A stretch of DNA of 59,339 nucleotides, from NCBI RefSeq assembly GCF_009687885.1, contig NZ_BLAF01000015.1:127974-187312 (forward strand), read 5' to 3'. Of the stretch, positions 45,312 to 54,317 are shown piece after piece. The notes beneath the pieces are model-generated. The model was not told where the DNA came from, did no database searches, and was given only the letters and a program-made list of their open reading frames with translations. How positions within the stretch are numbered: position 1 is the first letter of the stretch; every line of letters begins with the position of its first letter. Source of the DNA: Acrocarpospora pleiomorpha (GTDB lineage Bacteria; Actinomycetota; Actinomycetes; Streptosporangiales; Streptosporangiaceae). A program made the translations under genes and the position numbers.

Positions 45312-46042
45312 CGCTGACCCTGACCGGCCGGTACTACCGGATGTACCCGTCGTTCGACAACCCGCTCGGCCACGCGGAGGAAGAGCTGGAACTCGACCCG
45401 GCGCGGACCGGATTCCTCATCGTGGACGCCTACGGCCGGGGCTTCGACGACGAGGAGGAGCATCCCGGCCTGGCCGGCATCTACGCCCCCGACCCCGTCG
45501 TGAAAGAGATCGTCCGGGAACACATCGTCCCGGCCAGGGAGGCGGCGCGACAGGCCGGCCTGCCGGTCGTCTACCTCACCAACCATCTCTCACCAGGTCT
45601 CACGGAGCGCACGGAGTGGCGCAACCTCTCCATGCGCACCTGCGACGTGGACGTCCTGGACGCGTGGCGGGAACCCAACGACATCCTGGCCTTCTCCAAG
45701 GTGATCGCGCCCGGCGACGGGGAACCGCTGATCCGCAAGCAGATGTACAGCGGCTTCTACGAGACCACGCTGGACTCCACGCTGCGGGCGCGCGACATCC
45801 GCGACCTGGTGGTGGTCGGCTTCGACAGCCGGATCTGCCTCGGCAACACGGTCACCGAGGCGATGTACCGGGGATACCGGGTGGTGGTCCTGCGCGACTG
45901 CGTCCGGACATTCGAGTATCCGGAGACGCGCGAGGGCGAGCTGGCCAACCTCCTGGCGATCCGGTACATCGAGTCCAACGTGGGGTATACCGCCACGTCA
46001 GCGCAGTTCGCGGCGGCCTGCGCGCGGTTGGCGGGCGGCTGA
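45308..46042 (+). CDS. Isochorismatase-fold cysteine hydrolase
   Basis: A 244-residue member of the isochorismatase-like hydrolases. The catalytic triad appears as Asp in FLIVDAYGRGF near residue 36, Lys in LIRKQMYSGF near 142 and Cys in DSRICLGNTVTEAMYRGYRV near 178. The family includes N-carbamoylsarcosine amidase, nicotinamidase, biuret hydrolase and ureidoacrylate (RutB-like) enzymes, so amide or carbamoyl hydrolysis is likely. It follows the dehydrogenase gene with an ATGA overlap. The frame is open upstream, but this start agrees with the family. Confidence 0.85.
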   Translation: MTLTLTGRYYRMYPSFDNPLGHAEEELELDPARTGFLIVDAYGRGFDDEEEHPGLAGIYAPDPVVKEIVREHIVPAREAARQAGLPVVYLTNHLSPGLTERTEWRNLSMRTCDVDVLDAWREPNDILAFSKVIAPGDGEPLIRKQMYSGFYETTLDSTLRARDIRDLVVVGFDSRICLGNTVTEAMYRGYRVVVLRDCVRTFEYPETREGELANLLAIRYIESNVGYTATSAQFAAACARLAGG

Positions 46043-46046
46043 CCGC

Positions 46047-46808
46047 GTGATCGTCGACTGCCATGTCCACGTGGGACTCACCAAGTACCGGCCGGTCACC
46101 GACTATCTCGACACCATGAAGACGCACGGGATCGCCCGCGCCGTCCTCGTGCAGTATCTGGGCAACCCCGACAACGGATACCTGGAGCGTTGCGTGCTCG
46201 AGCGCCCGGACCTGTTCGCCGGAGTCGCGCTGGTGGACCCCCAGGATTCCCGCGCGCCGCGGCTCGTCGACGAGATCGGCGAGCGCGGCGTGCTGAGGGG
46301 GGTACGGCTCCCGGCTGGCGGCACGCCATCCGGCGTCTGGCGGGCGATGGACACGCATCGGCTGGTCGCCAGCGTCACCGGGCCGTTCGCCGACGTCACC
46401 GGCGACGCGTTCCTGGACATCGTCGACCGGCACCCGGGCGTGCACTTCAGGCTCGAGCATCTCGGCTGGCTGAAGCTGGCCGACGATCCCCCGCCGTATC
46501 GCGGATTCCGCCGGTTCCTCAGGCTGGCCGAGCGCCCGAACACCTCCACCTCGTGGTCGGGCTTCTTCCTCAACGCCGGCACCCCGTACCCCTATCCGGA
46601 CGCGGAGCCGTACCTGCGGATGTCCCTGGCGGCGTTCGGGGTGGACAGGCTCATGTGGAGCGGGGACTGGAACCGGGCGGGCGGCACCGACGCCGACTAT
46701 GCCGCGGCCGTCGAGCATGTCACCGGCCACATGCCGTTCCTCAGCGACGAGGACCGGGACCGGGTGCTGGGCCGCAGCGCCGACACGATCTTCGGAGGGA
46801 TTTCATGA
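46047..46808 (+). CDS. TIM-barrel amidohydrolase (Amidohydro_2 type)
   Basis: A 253-residue metal-dependent hydrolase of the 2-pyrone-4,6-dicarboxylate lactonase/decarboxylase class. The N-terminal metal motif is IVDCHVHVG. Other barrel features are HFRLEHLGWLKL near 145 and the late Asp in LMWSGDWNRAGG near 213. Members hydrolyse lactones or decarboxylate aromatic or sugar-derived acids. GTG start, four bases after the previous stop; it overlaps the Gfo/Idh/MocA gene by 4 bp. A lactonase acting on an aldonolactone would suit the cluster. Confidence 0.8.
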   Translation: MIVDCHVHVGLTKYRPVTDYLDTMKTHGIARAVLVQYLGNPDNGYLERCVLERPDLFAGVALVDPQDSRAPRLVDEIGERGVLRGVRLPAGGTPSGVWRAMDTHRLVASVTGPFADVTGDAFLDIVDRHPGVHFRLEHLGWLKLADDPPPYRGFRRFLRLAERPNTSTSWSGFFLNAGTPYPYPDAEPYLRMSLAAFGVDRLMWSGDWNRAGGTDADYAAAVEHVTGHMPFLSDEDRDRVLGRSADTIFGGIS

Positions 46809-47740
46809 ACATCGGCATTCTCGGGCCGGGCGCGATCGGCGCCTGCCACGCCCGGGCGATCCGCGCCGCAGGCGGCAGGATCGTCGCGGTGGCCGGGCCG
46901 AAGCCCGAGGAGAACGCCGAGTTCGCCGCCGAGCACGACATTCCCCGCGCCTACGCGGACACCGCGGCGCTGCTCGCCGACGACGAGGTGAGCGCGGTCG
47001 TGGTCGCCGCGCCCAGCCCCGTGCACGCCTCGCTCACCGTCGCCGCGCTGCGGGCCGGGCGGGACGTGCTGTGCGAGATCCCGGCCGGGGTGTCCCTGGC
47101 CGAGGCCGAACTGGTGGCGCGCACCGCCGCGGAGACGGGACGGTCCGTCGCGATGGGCCACACGTTGCGGTTCTGGGCGCCGCACCTGGAGGTGCGGGCC
47201 CGCGTCGAGCGCGGCGAGCTGCGGCTACGCCACGTCGTGGCCCGCTCGCTGCAACTGAGGCAGAGCAACGTGGGCTGGACCGGCAGGGCCCGGGACTGGA
47301 CCGACAGCGTGCTCTGGCACCATGGCGCGCATCTCGTCGACGCGGCGCTGTGGCTGCTCGACGCGCCCGAGGTCAGCGTGTCCGGCCGGTGCGGGCCGGC
47401 CTGGCCGGGCAGCGACAGCCCGATGGACGTCGGTGCGGTGCTGGCCACCCCCGCCGGCGACCTGGCTACGCTCTCGCTGTCCTACCACTCCCGGGAGCCG
47501 GTCAGCGACTACATCCTGATCGCCGAAGACCAGACCCTGCACATCAGAGACGGCCGCCTGTACGGGCCCGACGGCGTGATCGTCGACTCGCCCGGCGTCG
47601 CGGCCACCCAGGACGCGGCGATCGAGGCACAGGACGCTGATTTCCTCGCCGCCGTCGCCGAGGGCCGCGCCCCGCGTTGCACGGTGGCAGACGTGCTGCC
47701 GGCCATGCGAGTGCTGGACGCCTTGGAGACCGTTCCATAA
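46805..47740 (+). CDS. Gfo/Idh/MocA-family oxidoreductase
   Basis: A 311-residue NAD(P)-dependent dehydrogenase. The Rossmann motif is IGILGPGAIGACHARAI; AAPSPVHASLTVAALRAG and CEIPAGVSLAEAE (where EKP is common in the family, here EIP, so the usual Lys is missing) follow, with DWTDSVLWHHGAHLVDAALW in the C-terminal domain carrying the conserved His. Substrates of the family are sugars, inositols and related polyols. The loss of the EKP lysine suggests an altered reaction. The ATG overlaps the previous stop. Confidence 0.85.
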   Translation: MNIGILGPGAIGACHARAIRAAGGRIVAVAGPKPEENAEFAAEHDIPRAYADTAALLADDEVSAVVVAAPSPVHASLTVAALRAGRDVLCEIPAGVSLAEAELVARTAAETGRSVAMGHTLRFWAPHLEVRARVERGELRLRHVVARSLQLRQSNVGWTGRARDWTDSVLWHHGAHLVDAALWLLDAPEVSVSGRCGPAWPGSDSPMDVGAVLATPAGDLATLSLSYHSREPVSDYILIAEDQTLHIRDGRLYGPDGVIVDSPGVAATQDAAIEAQDADFLAAVAEGRAPRCTVADVLPAMRVLDALETVP

Positions 47741-47757
47741 CCCAGCGAGGAGTCCGT

Positions 47758-49290
47758 GTGAACCGACTCACCTTCCGATTAGCGATGTGCCTGCTGGTGA
47801 CCGCGGCCGTCGGCTTGACCGGCGTGGCGCCGGCAGCCGCGAACCCGCCCGCCGTGGGCAACGTCATCACCCTCTCCGGCGGTGTCGTGCTGCCGGTCTA
47901 CCCGGTGACCGGCAGCGCGACCGTCAGCGCCGTCGGCTTCCAGCTCACCGGCGGCACCCTGCGCGCCGTCGACCAGTCCGGCACCCAGCTCTGGACCGCG
48001 AGCACCACCGGGTACGGACCCTACGGCGGCTTCGACTACGACGCCGACGGCTGGCCCGACGTCTTCGTCGTGGTGTCCGCGTCCACGGGCACCACGTGCG
48101 GCACCACCCCGGTCGTCACCACCACGCTGTACTTCTACAGCGGACAGACCGGAACCCGGCAGACGCCGCTCTCCCCGCTCACGGACATCTGCTGGAACTT
48201 CGGCAGCACGATCTATCCGACCCACCAGTGGACCGAGAACGGCGTGCTGTGGGGCGCCACGAACAAGATCGCGGTTTCGCCGTACTATGCGAGCACCTCG
48301 TGGTTCTTCGGCTTCAACGGCAGCTCGTTCACCACCGACGGGGCGCTCTACTTCCCGTCCACGTCGTCGTATGACGCCACCTACACCAACGCCCAGGCCA
48401 ACACGTATCCGACGGGCACCAAGTACATCACCAACTCCCATGCGGCCAACGGGCTCATCGTCAACGTGTCGGGTCAGGAACGGCTGGTGTTCTGGACCTC
48501 GGGGCGGGTCGCGCAGTACGCGGTCGGGCCGTTGAGCGCGAGCCAGCTCGTGGCCGACCGGCCCTACCTCACCGGGGGGCGCACCGACATCGGCGGGCGC
48601 AACTACGGTGTCGTCGCGGTCGACCCAGGAAACTCCAGCAAGGTGGTGCTGGTCGCCGGGACCAGCAACTACTCCCTCTATCTGGACCGGCTCTCCGGCA
48701 CCATGACCCGCGACCCGTGGGGTGGCATCGAGCGGCACGTCTCGGTCTACAACCTCGGCTCGAACACCGTCGATGACCGGTTCTACTCCTACGCTCACGA
48801 CAACAGTGACGGCGACAAGTACGAGAACCGGGTGTCGTATCCGGCGAATCCCTTCGTACGGACCGGCGGAACGTCGCGGATCGCGTACAACGTCTACACC
48901 GGAGGGCGCTGGTACCTGCACATCTCGGACCCGGGGGCCACCACCGATCGGTACGCCATCAAGGACCTGTTCCTCTGGGACATCGCCGATGTCGACGGGG
49001 ACGGGGTGGACGACTGGCTCGTCTCGCCGACCCGCGACGCCGGTGAGCCGGACGTGCCCGGCTACTACTACCCGAAGTGGCAGACCAACATGTACCACTG
49101 GAACGAGGCCACCGCGTCGCTGACCAACTTCCGCACCGAGGTCGGTTACATCCCGCACTTCCAGCAGACGTTCAACCGGCCGACGGCCACGTCCAGTGAC
49201 GGGTACCTGACGCCCGCGCAGACGTACATGGACGGTAGCCAGCTGAAGCTCATGATGATCAACAGCGCCGGAACCGTTTCGGCCCGCTGA
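47758..49290 (+). CDS. Secreted FG-GAP/VCBS-type repeat protein
   Basis: A 510-residue exported protein. The signal peptide (LAMCLLVTAAVGLTGVAPAAA) probably ends near residue 31. The mature part is rich in Tyr, Ser, Thr and Asp, with FG-GAP-like calcium loops (FDYDADGWPDVFVVVSAS, IADVDGDGVDDWLVSPT) of a beta-propeller. GAGGAG lies five bases before the GTG. It starts 17 bp after the Gfo/Idh/MocA gene and so appears to be the last gene of the importer operon. A rare TTA is its seventh codon. It may capture or recognise the polymeric substrate outside the cell. Confidence 0.8.
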   Translation: MNRLTFRLAMCLLVTAAVGLTGVAPAAANPPAVGNVITLSGGVVLPVYPVTGSATVSAVGFQLTGGTLRAVDQSGTQLWTASTTGYGPYGGFDYDADGWPDVFVVVSASTGTTCGTTPVVTTTLYFYSGQTGTRQTPLSPLTDICWNFGSTIYPTHQWTENGVLWGATNKIAVSPYYASTSWFFGFNGSSFTTDGALYFPSTSSYDATYTNAQANTYPTGTKYITNSHAANGLIVNVSGQERLVFWTSGRVAQYAVGPLSASQLVADRPYLTGGRTDIGGRNYGVVAVDPGNSSKVVLVAGTSNYSLYLDRLSGTMTRDPWGGIERHVSVYNLGSNTVDDRFYSYAHDNSDGDKYENRVSYPANPFVRTGGTSRIAYNVYTGGRWYLHISDPGATTDRYAIKDLFLWDIADVDGDGVDDWLVSPTRDAGEPDVPGYYYPKWQTNMYHWNEATASLTNFRTEVGYIPHFQQTFNRPTATSSDGYLTPAQTYMDGSQLKLMMINSAGTVSAR

Positions 49291-49294
49291 CGGG

Positions 49295-49322
49295 TGCGGC
49301 GGCCCTCACCAGGGCCGCCGCA
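49295..49322. terminator. Strong terminator closing the importer operon
   Basis: TGCGGCGGCCCT and AGGGCCGCCGCA form a perfect 12-bp stem with a CACC loop, four bases past the stop of the secreted propeller gene and 30 bp before the sppA-like start. Confidence 0.9.
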
Positions 49323-49352
49323 TTGTCGCCGGGGTCGCTTAGGGTGGCGGGT

Positions 49353-51044
49353 ATGGACGCGACGAGGACGATCGTGGAGACCGTTGGGCGGATGCGGCAG
49401 CGCCGCACGGGGCCCCTGGTCCTTGAGCTGGACCTGACCGAAGGGCTGACGGAGGGGCCGCCCTCCGATCCGCTGGGCGCGCTGCTGACCATGCGCAAGC
49501 CGCGCCTGGCCGACGTGCTCGCGGGGCTGCGCAGGGCCCGCAAGGATCCCCGGGTCAAGGCGCTGATCGTGAAGATCGGCGGCGGCCCGCTGGGGCTCGG
49601 CATGGTGCAGGAGCTGCGCGGCGCGGTCCTGAAGCTGCGCGCCGCCGGGAAGCTGACCGTGGCGTATGCGGAGACGTTCGGCGAGTTCGGCACCGGAACC
49701 GTGCCCTACTACCTGGGCAGCGCGTTCGAGCGGGTCTACCTGCAGCCGTCCGGCGACGTGGGCCTGACCGGGATCGCGCTGGAGCAGCGGTTCGTGAAGG
49801 ACGCGCTGGCCAAGCTGAGCGTGGAGTATCAGGTCGGGCAGCGGCACGAGTACAAGACCGCGGCCAACATGTACACCCAGGATCACATGACCGACGCGCA
49901 TCGCGAGTCGGCGTCCCGGATCGCGGAGTCGGTCACCGAGCAGATCGTGGCGGGAATCGCGGAGTCGCGGCGGCTGGATCCGGCCCGGGTGCGCGAGCTG
50001 ATCGACGAGGGGCCTTTCATCGGCGCGGAGGCGCTGGAAGCCGGTCTGATCGATGGCCTGAAATATCGTGACGAGGTATACGCCGAGGTCGTGCCCGAGG
50101 GCGCTCATCTCCAGTATGTGGCGCGGTATGCCAAGCTCGGCGTGCCCCGGAAGTTGCCGCATCCGGGGGAGGACGTGGTGGCGCTGGTCCAGGGTGAGGG
50201 GCCGATCCGGATGGGCCGCAGCGGGCGCTCCCCGCTGGGCGGCGGCAGCGCGATGGGCTCCGACACCATCGCCGCCGCGCTGCGCTCCGCGCGCCGCGAC
50301 GACAAGGTCCGCGCGATCGTGTTCCGGGTGGACAGCCCCGGCGGGTCGTATGTGGCGTCCGACACGATCTGGCGGGAGGTCGTGCTGGCCCGCAAAGCCG
50401 GGAAATCAGTGATCGTCTCGATGGGTGACGTGGCCGCGTCGGGTGGCTACTTCGTGGCCATGGCCGCCGATGTGATCGTGGCCCAGCCGGGCACGTTGAC
50501 CGGCTCGATCGGGGTCTTCGGCGGCAAGCCGGTGCTGGGGGAGCTGCTCAACCGGGTCGGCGTGGTGTCGGAGACGATCACCGAGGGCGCCAACGCCGGG
50601 ATGTTCTCGCTCACCCGGGGGTTCTCGGAAGCCCAGTGGGGACGGGTCAACGCCTGGCTGGACCGGATTTACGATGACTTCGTCGGCAAAGTGGCCGAAG
50701 GGCGGAATCTGGGCCGGGAGCGGGCGCACGAGCTGGCCCGTGGCCGGGTCTGGACCGGCGCGGACGCGCGGGAGAACGGCCTGGTCGACGAGCTCGGCGG
50801 GCTTGAGGACGCGCTGTCGCTGGCTCGTAAGCGCGCCGGGTTGCCGGTCGACGCCCCTGTTCGCTCCTACCCCCGGTTGAACCCGCTGGAACGGCTGCGC
50901 CCGGCGGAGTCCAGCGAGGACAAGGCCGCCGCGCTGACCAGGATCCGCCTGGAGGCCTGGGGCCCGATGTCGGCCCTGGCGGCCGAACTCGGCCTGCCCG
51001 CCTTCGGCCCGCTGATCCTCCCCGGCCAGTGGACCATCCGCTGA
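49353..51044 (+). CDS. sppA: SppA-type signal peptide peptidase (S49, double domain)
   Basis: A 563-residue serine protease of the long SppA class. The Ser nucleophile is in MGDVAASGGYFVAMAAD near residue 370, and the general-base Lys is probably in RHEYKTAANMYTQ near 170. GPLVLELDLTEG and VFRVDSPGGSYVAS mark the two alpha/beta domains. It degrades remnant signal peptides and other membrane peptides. No obvious N-terminal membrane helix is present, unlike the Escherichia coli enzyme. ATG 49353 follows an AGGG at a usable distance. Not connected functionally to its neighbours as far as I can see. Confidence 0.88.
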   Translation: MDATRTIVETVGRMRQRRTGPLVLELDLTEGLTEGPPSDPLGALLTMRKPRLADVLAGLRRARKDPRVKALIVKIGGGPLGLGMVQELRGAVLKLRAAGKLTVAYAETFGEFGTGTVPYYLGSAFERVYLQPSGDVGLTGIALEQRFVKDALAKLSVEYQVGQRHEYKTAANMYTQDHMTDAHRESASRIAESVTEQIVAGIAESRRLDPARVRELIDEGPFIGAEALEAGLIDGLKYRDEVYAEVVPEGAHLQYVARYAKLGVPRKLPHPGEDVVALVQGEGPIRMGRSGRSPLGGGSAMGSDTIAAALRSARRDDKVRAIVFRVDSPGGSYVASDTIWREVVLARKAGKSVIVSMGDVAASGGYFVAMAADVIVAQPGTLTGSIGVFGGKPVLGELLNRVGVVSETITEGANAGMFSLTRGFSEAQWGRVNAWLDRIYDDFVGKVAEGRNLGRERAHELARGRVWTGADARENGLVDELGGLEDALSLARKRAGLPVDAPVRSYPRLNPLERLRPAESSEDKAAALTRIRLEAWGPMSALAAELGLPAFGPLILPGQWTIR

Positions 51045-51154
51045 TTATCCCTGGGAGGGATCCCCGCGAGGTGGTCCGCACGGAGATCCGCCTTTTGACG
51101 CCGGTTCCGCTGACTATCCCTGCGTGGGATATCTCTGGGAGGGATATCCGCGAG
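51040..51154. repeat. Duplicated palindromic segment after sppA
   Basis: GCTGATTATCCCTGGGAGGGAT (split at the sppA stop) recurs imperfectly from 51110. Nested dyads are ATCCCT/AGGGAT (51047-51061), TATCCC/GGGATA (51115-51131) and GGATATC/GATATCC (51127-51149). The block lies between the convergent sppA and mak genes and can serve as terminator in both directions. Nothing else is seen in 51155-51225. Confidence 0.7.
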
Positions 51155-51225
51155 ACATCAGGCCGCGAGATGGGCATCTGCGGAGGATGTCCCCCGGGTA
51201 GGGCCGCCGGATATTTCGGGATCTG

Positions 51226-52569
51226 TTATTCCTGGAAGGCGGCCAACGGGATCGGCAGCCATGTGGGTCGGTTACGGGCCTCGTAGACGACTTCGTACAC
51301 GGCTTTGGAGAGTTTCAAGGCGTGCAGCAGCACGGCGTCCGCGCCGGTGATGCTGCCACCGGCTTCGGTGTAACCGGCCAGGAAGGCGGCGCGGTTGCGG
51401 GCCGACCACTCCTGCGCGCGGGACACCAGCGAGGCCGCGTCCGGATGGTCGGCCAGCAGGTGCCGGGCCGCGTACTCGATCGAGCGCAGCATGCCCGCGA
51501 CATCCCGCAGTGGCGAGTCCAGCGCCCGCCGCTCGGCCAGCGGCTGCCCGGGCTCGCCCTCGAAGTCGAGCACCACCCAGTCGGCCGCCGTCCGCATCAC
51601 CTGCCCGAGGTGGTAATCCCCGTGCACCCGCTGGACGGCCACCGGACGGTCGATATCGGCCAGCCGGTCATAGGCCGCGTGCGCCACCTCCGCGTGCGCG
51701 TCCAGTTGCGGCACCTCCACGATGGCCCGATCCAGCCGCCGCCTGAACCGCTCCGTCATGCGCTTGACCTCGGGCGGCTCGATCACCGCCGTCGGGAAGG
51801 CCCGAGCCAGATCCCGGTGCACCTGCGCGGTCGCCGTGCCCAGCCGCCTCGCCTCGGCCGCGAAGTCACCCCCGGCGTCGGCCGCCGACACGTCCCTGGG
51901 CTGGGCGTAAAGATCGCGCACGCTCGTCAGCGCCATCGCCCAGCCCTCGCTGGAGTTGGACAGGAACTCCTGCATGATCGCCAGCGTGGTCGTCTCCCCG
52001 TCCAGCGTGGTCTCGATCCACCCGTACGGCTTCGCCACATGCGAGGACCCCTGCGCCGCCAGCGCGGTCACGATCTCCAGCTCCGGATTGATCCCCGGGA
52101 TCAGCGCGCGGAACTGCTTCAGGATGTACTTGTCGCCATAAACGATCGAGGTGTTGGACTGCTCGGCCGTCATCACCAGGCTGCGCGGCGTCGTGTCGAT
52201 CTCGACTCCGGGAACCCGGTGGAAGGCCAGCGGATCGACCCTCAGGTTCACATCCATACCGGTCAGCAGCCAGCTGGTCAGGCTGGCGTCGTGCGCCGCG
52301 TCGAACGCGTAACGATCACGGCCACCCCATTCGGTCCGCCCGATCATCGCGTGCCTGAGCCGGTCCGGGATCTCGTCCCGCAGCCCCAGCAGGAGCTGGT
52401 AACGGGTGACCCGATCCCCTTGCCGTACCGAGATGATCAGATGGGCGAGGATCGGGTCGTCGGCCGCGAGCTGGGTGCTCGACTCGATCGACAGCTCGTC
52501 GATCGGGCGCCCCTTACCGGCGAACCAGCGTTGAGTGGCAATCCAGCCGGTAAGGAGCTCGGTCAGCAC
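51226..52569 (-). CDS. mak: Maltokinase (Mak/Pep2)
   Basis: A 447-residue kinase that phosphorylates maltose to maltose 1-phosphate with ATP, providing the donor for GlgE. It has the APH-like kinase core: VHGDYHLGQVMRT with the catalytic Asp near residue 310, and WVVLDFEGEPGQPLAERR with the metal Asp. The N-terminal cap (TELLTGWIATQRWFAGKG) is typical of Pep2 proteins. GTG 52569 has GGAGG nine bases upstream and lies four bases after the treS stop. The longer frame to 52620 overlaps treS and is rejected. Confidence 0.93.
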   Translation of the reverse strand: MLTELLTGWIATQRWFAGKGRPIDELSIESSTQLAADDPILAHLIISVRQGDRVTRYQLLLGLRDEIPDRLRHAMIGRTEWGGRDRYAFDAAHDASLTSWLLTGMDVNLRVDPLAFHRVPGVEIDTTPRSLVMTAEQSNTSIVYGDKYILKQFRALIPGINPELEIVTALAAQGSSHVAKPYGWIETTLDGETTTLAIMQEFLSNSSEGWAMALTSVRDLYAQPRDVSAADAGGDFAAEARRLGTATAQVHRDLARAFPTAVIEPPEVKRMTERFRRRLDRAIVEVPQLDAHAEVAHAAYDRLADIDRPVAVQRVHGDYHLGQVMRTAADWVVLDFEGEPGQPLAERRALDSPLRDVAGMLRSIEYAARHLLADHPDAASLVSRAQEWSARNRAAFLAGYTEAGGSITGADAVLLHALKLSKAVYEVVYEARNRPTWLPIPLAAFQE

Positions 52570-52573
52570 GTTT

Positions 52574-54286
52574 TTAGTCCTCCCGTGACACCGGTGGGAT
52601 GGTGAACCAGTAGAAACCATGCCCCGGAAGCGTCAAAAGATACGGAAGTTCACCAATTCGGGGGAAGGGGACGCCCCCCATGGTCTCCACCGGCTCCGCG
52701 CCCTCGAAGCGCCGCAGGTCCAGTTCGACCGGCTGCGGGAAGCGGGACAGGTTGTTGACGCAGAGCACCCGGTCGTCGCCCAGCTCCCGGACGAAGGCCA
52801 GCACGCTCGGGTTGGAGGAGTTGAGCTCGATGAACTCGCCGAGGCCGAACACCGGGTGCCGCTTGCGGATGTCGATCATCCGCTTGGTCCAGTGCAGCAG
52901 CGAGCCCGAGCTCTTCTGCTGCGCCTCGACGTTGATCGCCTGGTAGCCGTAGATCGGGTCCATCACCGGCGGCAGGTAGAGCCGGCCCGGATCGCAGGTG
53001 GAGAAGCCCGCGTTCCGGTCGGGCGTCCACTGCATCGGCGTACGGACTCCGTCGCGGTCGCCCAGCCAGATGTTGTCCCCCATCCCGATTTCGTCCCCGT
53101 AATAGAGCACCGGTGAACCCGGAAGGGACAAAAGGAGCGCCGTGAAGAGCTCGATCTGGTTCCTGTCGTTCTCCAGCAGGGGGGCCAGACGGCGGCGGAT
53201 GCCCACGTTCGCGCGCATCCGGGGGTCCTTGGCGTACTCGGAGTACATGTAGTCGCGCTCTTCGTCGGTGACCATTTCGAGGGTGAGCTCGTCGTGGTTG
53301 CGGAGGAAGATGCCCCACTGGCAGTTCTCCGGGATCTTCGGGGTCTGCGCCATGATCTCCGAGATCGGGTAACGCGACTCCCGCCGTACGGCCATGAAGA
53401 TGCGCGGCATCAGCGGGAAGTGGAACGCCATGTGACATTCGTCACCACCGGTGACCGGGTCGCCGAAGTATTCGACCACGTCGGCCGGCCACTGGTTGGC
53501 TTCCGCCAGCAGCACCCGGTCGGGGTAGAGGCGGTCCACCTCGGCGCGGACCCGCTTGAGGTACTCGTGGGTCCTGGGCAGGTTCTCGCAGTTGGTGCCC
53601 TCCTGCTCGAACAGGTAGGGGATGGCGTCCATCCGGAACCCGTCGATGCCGAGGTCCAGCCAGAACCGCAGCACCTCCAGCATCGCCTCCTGCACGTCCG
53701 GGTTCTCGTAGTTGAGGTCCGGCTGGTGGCTGAAGAAGCGGTGCCAGTAGTACTGGCCGCGGACCGGGTCGTGGGTCCAGTTGGACGTCTCGGTGTCGAT
53801 GAAGATGATCCGGGCGTCCTTGTACTTCTCGTCGTTGTCGTGCCAGACGTAGAAGTCGCCGTACGGTCCGTCCGGGTCGCGCCGGGAGGCCTGGAACCAC
53901 GGGTGCTGGTCGCTGGTGTGGTTCATGACCAGGTCGGCGACGACCCGGATACCGCGCTTGTGGGCCTCGTCGACCAGCCTCACGAAGTCCCCGAGGTCCC
54001 CAAATTCCGGCAAAATCTTCATAAAGTCGGCGATGTCGTATCCGCCGTCTCGGAGGGGGGATTCGTAGAGCGGGAGCAGCCAGAGGCAGTCGATCCCGAG
54101 CCACTGGAAGTAGTCGAGCTTCTCGATCAGGCCGCGAATGTCGCCCGTGCCGTCCCCGTTGGAGTCGGCGAAGCCCCGGATCAGCACTTCATAGAACACC
54201 GCCCGCTTATACCAGTACTGGTCGCGGGGTTTTTCGTGCGTGAAGGTGTTCGGGATGGGCTGATGCTGATTCGGCGTAAGGCTCAC
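52574..54286 (-). CDS. treS: Trehalose synthase (maltose alpha-D-glucosyltransferase)
   Basis: A 570-residue GH13_16 enzyme interconverting trehalose and maltose. Typical stretches are [23 protein letters not shown] at the start (split here), [19 protein letters not shown], the nucleophile Asp in [21 protein letters not shown], the acid Glu in [11 protein letters not shown] and the third acid in [18 protein letters not shown] precedes the GTG at 54286. It lies between glgE (31 bp upstream) and mak (4 bp downstream), the standard order of this operon; TreS and Mak form a complex in mycobacteria. Confidence 0.94.
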   Translation of the reverse strand: MSLTPNQHQPIPNTFTHEKPRDQYWYKRAVFYEVLIRGFADSNGDGTGDIRGLIEKLDYFQWLGIDCLWLLPLYESPLRDGGYDIADFMKILPEFGDLGDFVRLVDEAHKRGIRVVADLVMNHTSDQHPWFQASRRDPDGPYGDFYVWHDNDEKYKDARIIFIDTETSNWTHDPVRGQYYWHRFFSHQPDLNYENPDVQEAMLEVLRFWLDLGIDGFRMDAIPYLFEQEGTNCENLPRTHEYLKRVRAEVDRLYPDRVLLAEANQWPADVVEYFGDPVTGGDECHMAFHFPLMPRIFMAVRRESRYPISEIMAQTPKIPENCQWGIFLRNHDELTLEMVTDEERDYMYSEYAKDPRMRANVGIRRRLAPLLENDRNQIELFTALLLSLPGSPVLYYGDEIGMGDNIWLGDRDGVRTPMQWTPDRNAGFSTCDPGRLYLPPVMDPIYGYQAINVEAQQKSSGSLLHWTKRMIDIRKRHPVFGLGEFIELNSSNPSVLAFVRELGDDRVLCVNNLSRFPQPVELDLRRFEGAEPVETMGGVPFPRIGELPYLLTLPGHGFYWFTIPPVSRED

Positions 54287-54317
54287 CGTTGTACTCCCCG
54301 GTTGTGCAGGGCTGTCC

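Noticed and set aside
51322..52605. Long plus-strand frame opposite mak
   Set aside because: Antisense to the kinase core motifs of Mak. Composition is Arg/Gln/His-rich and there is no ribosome site.
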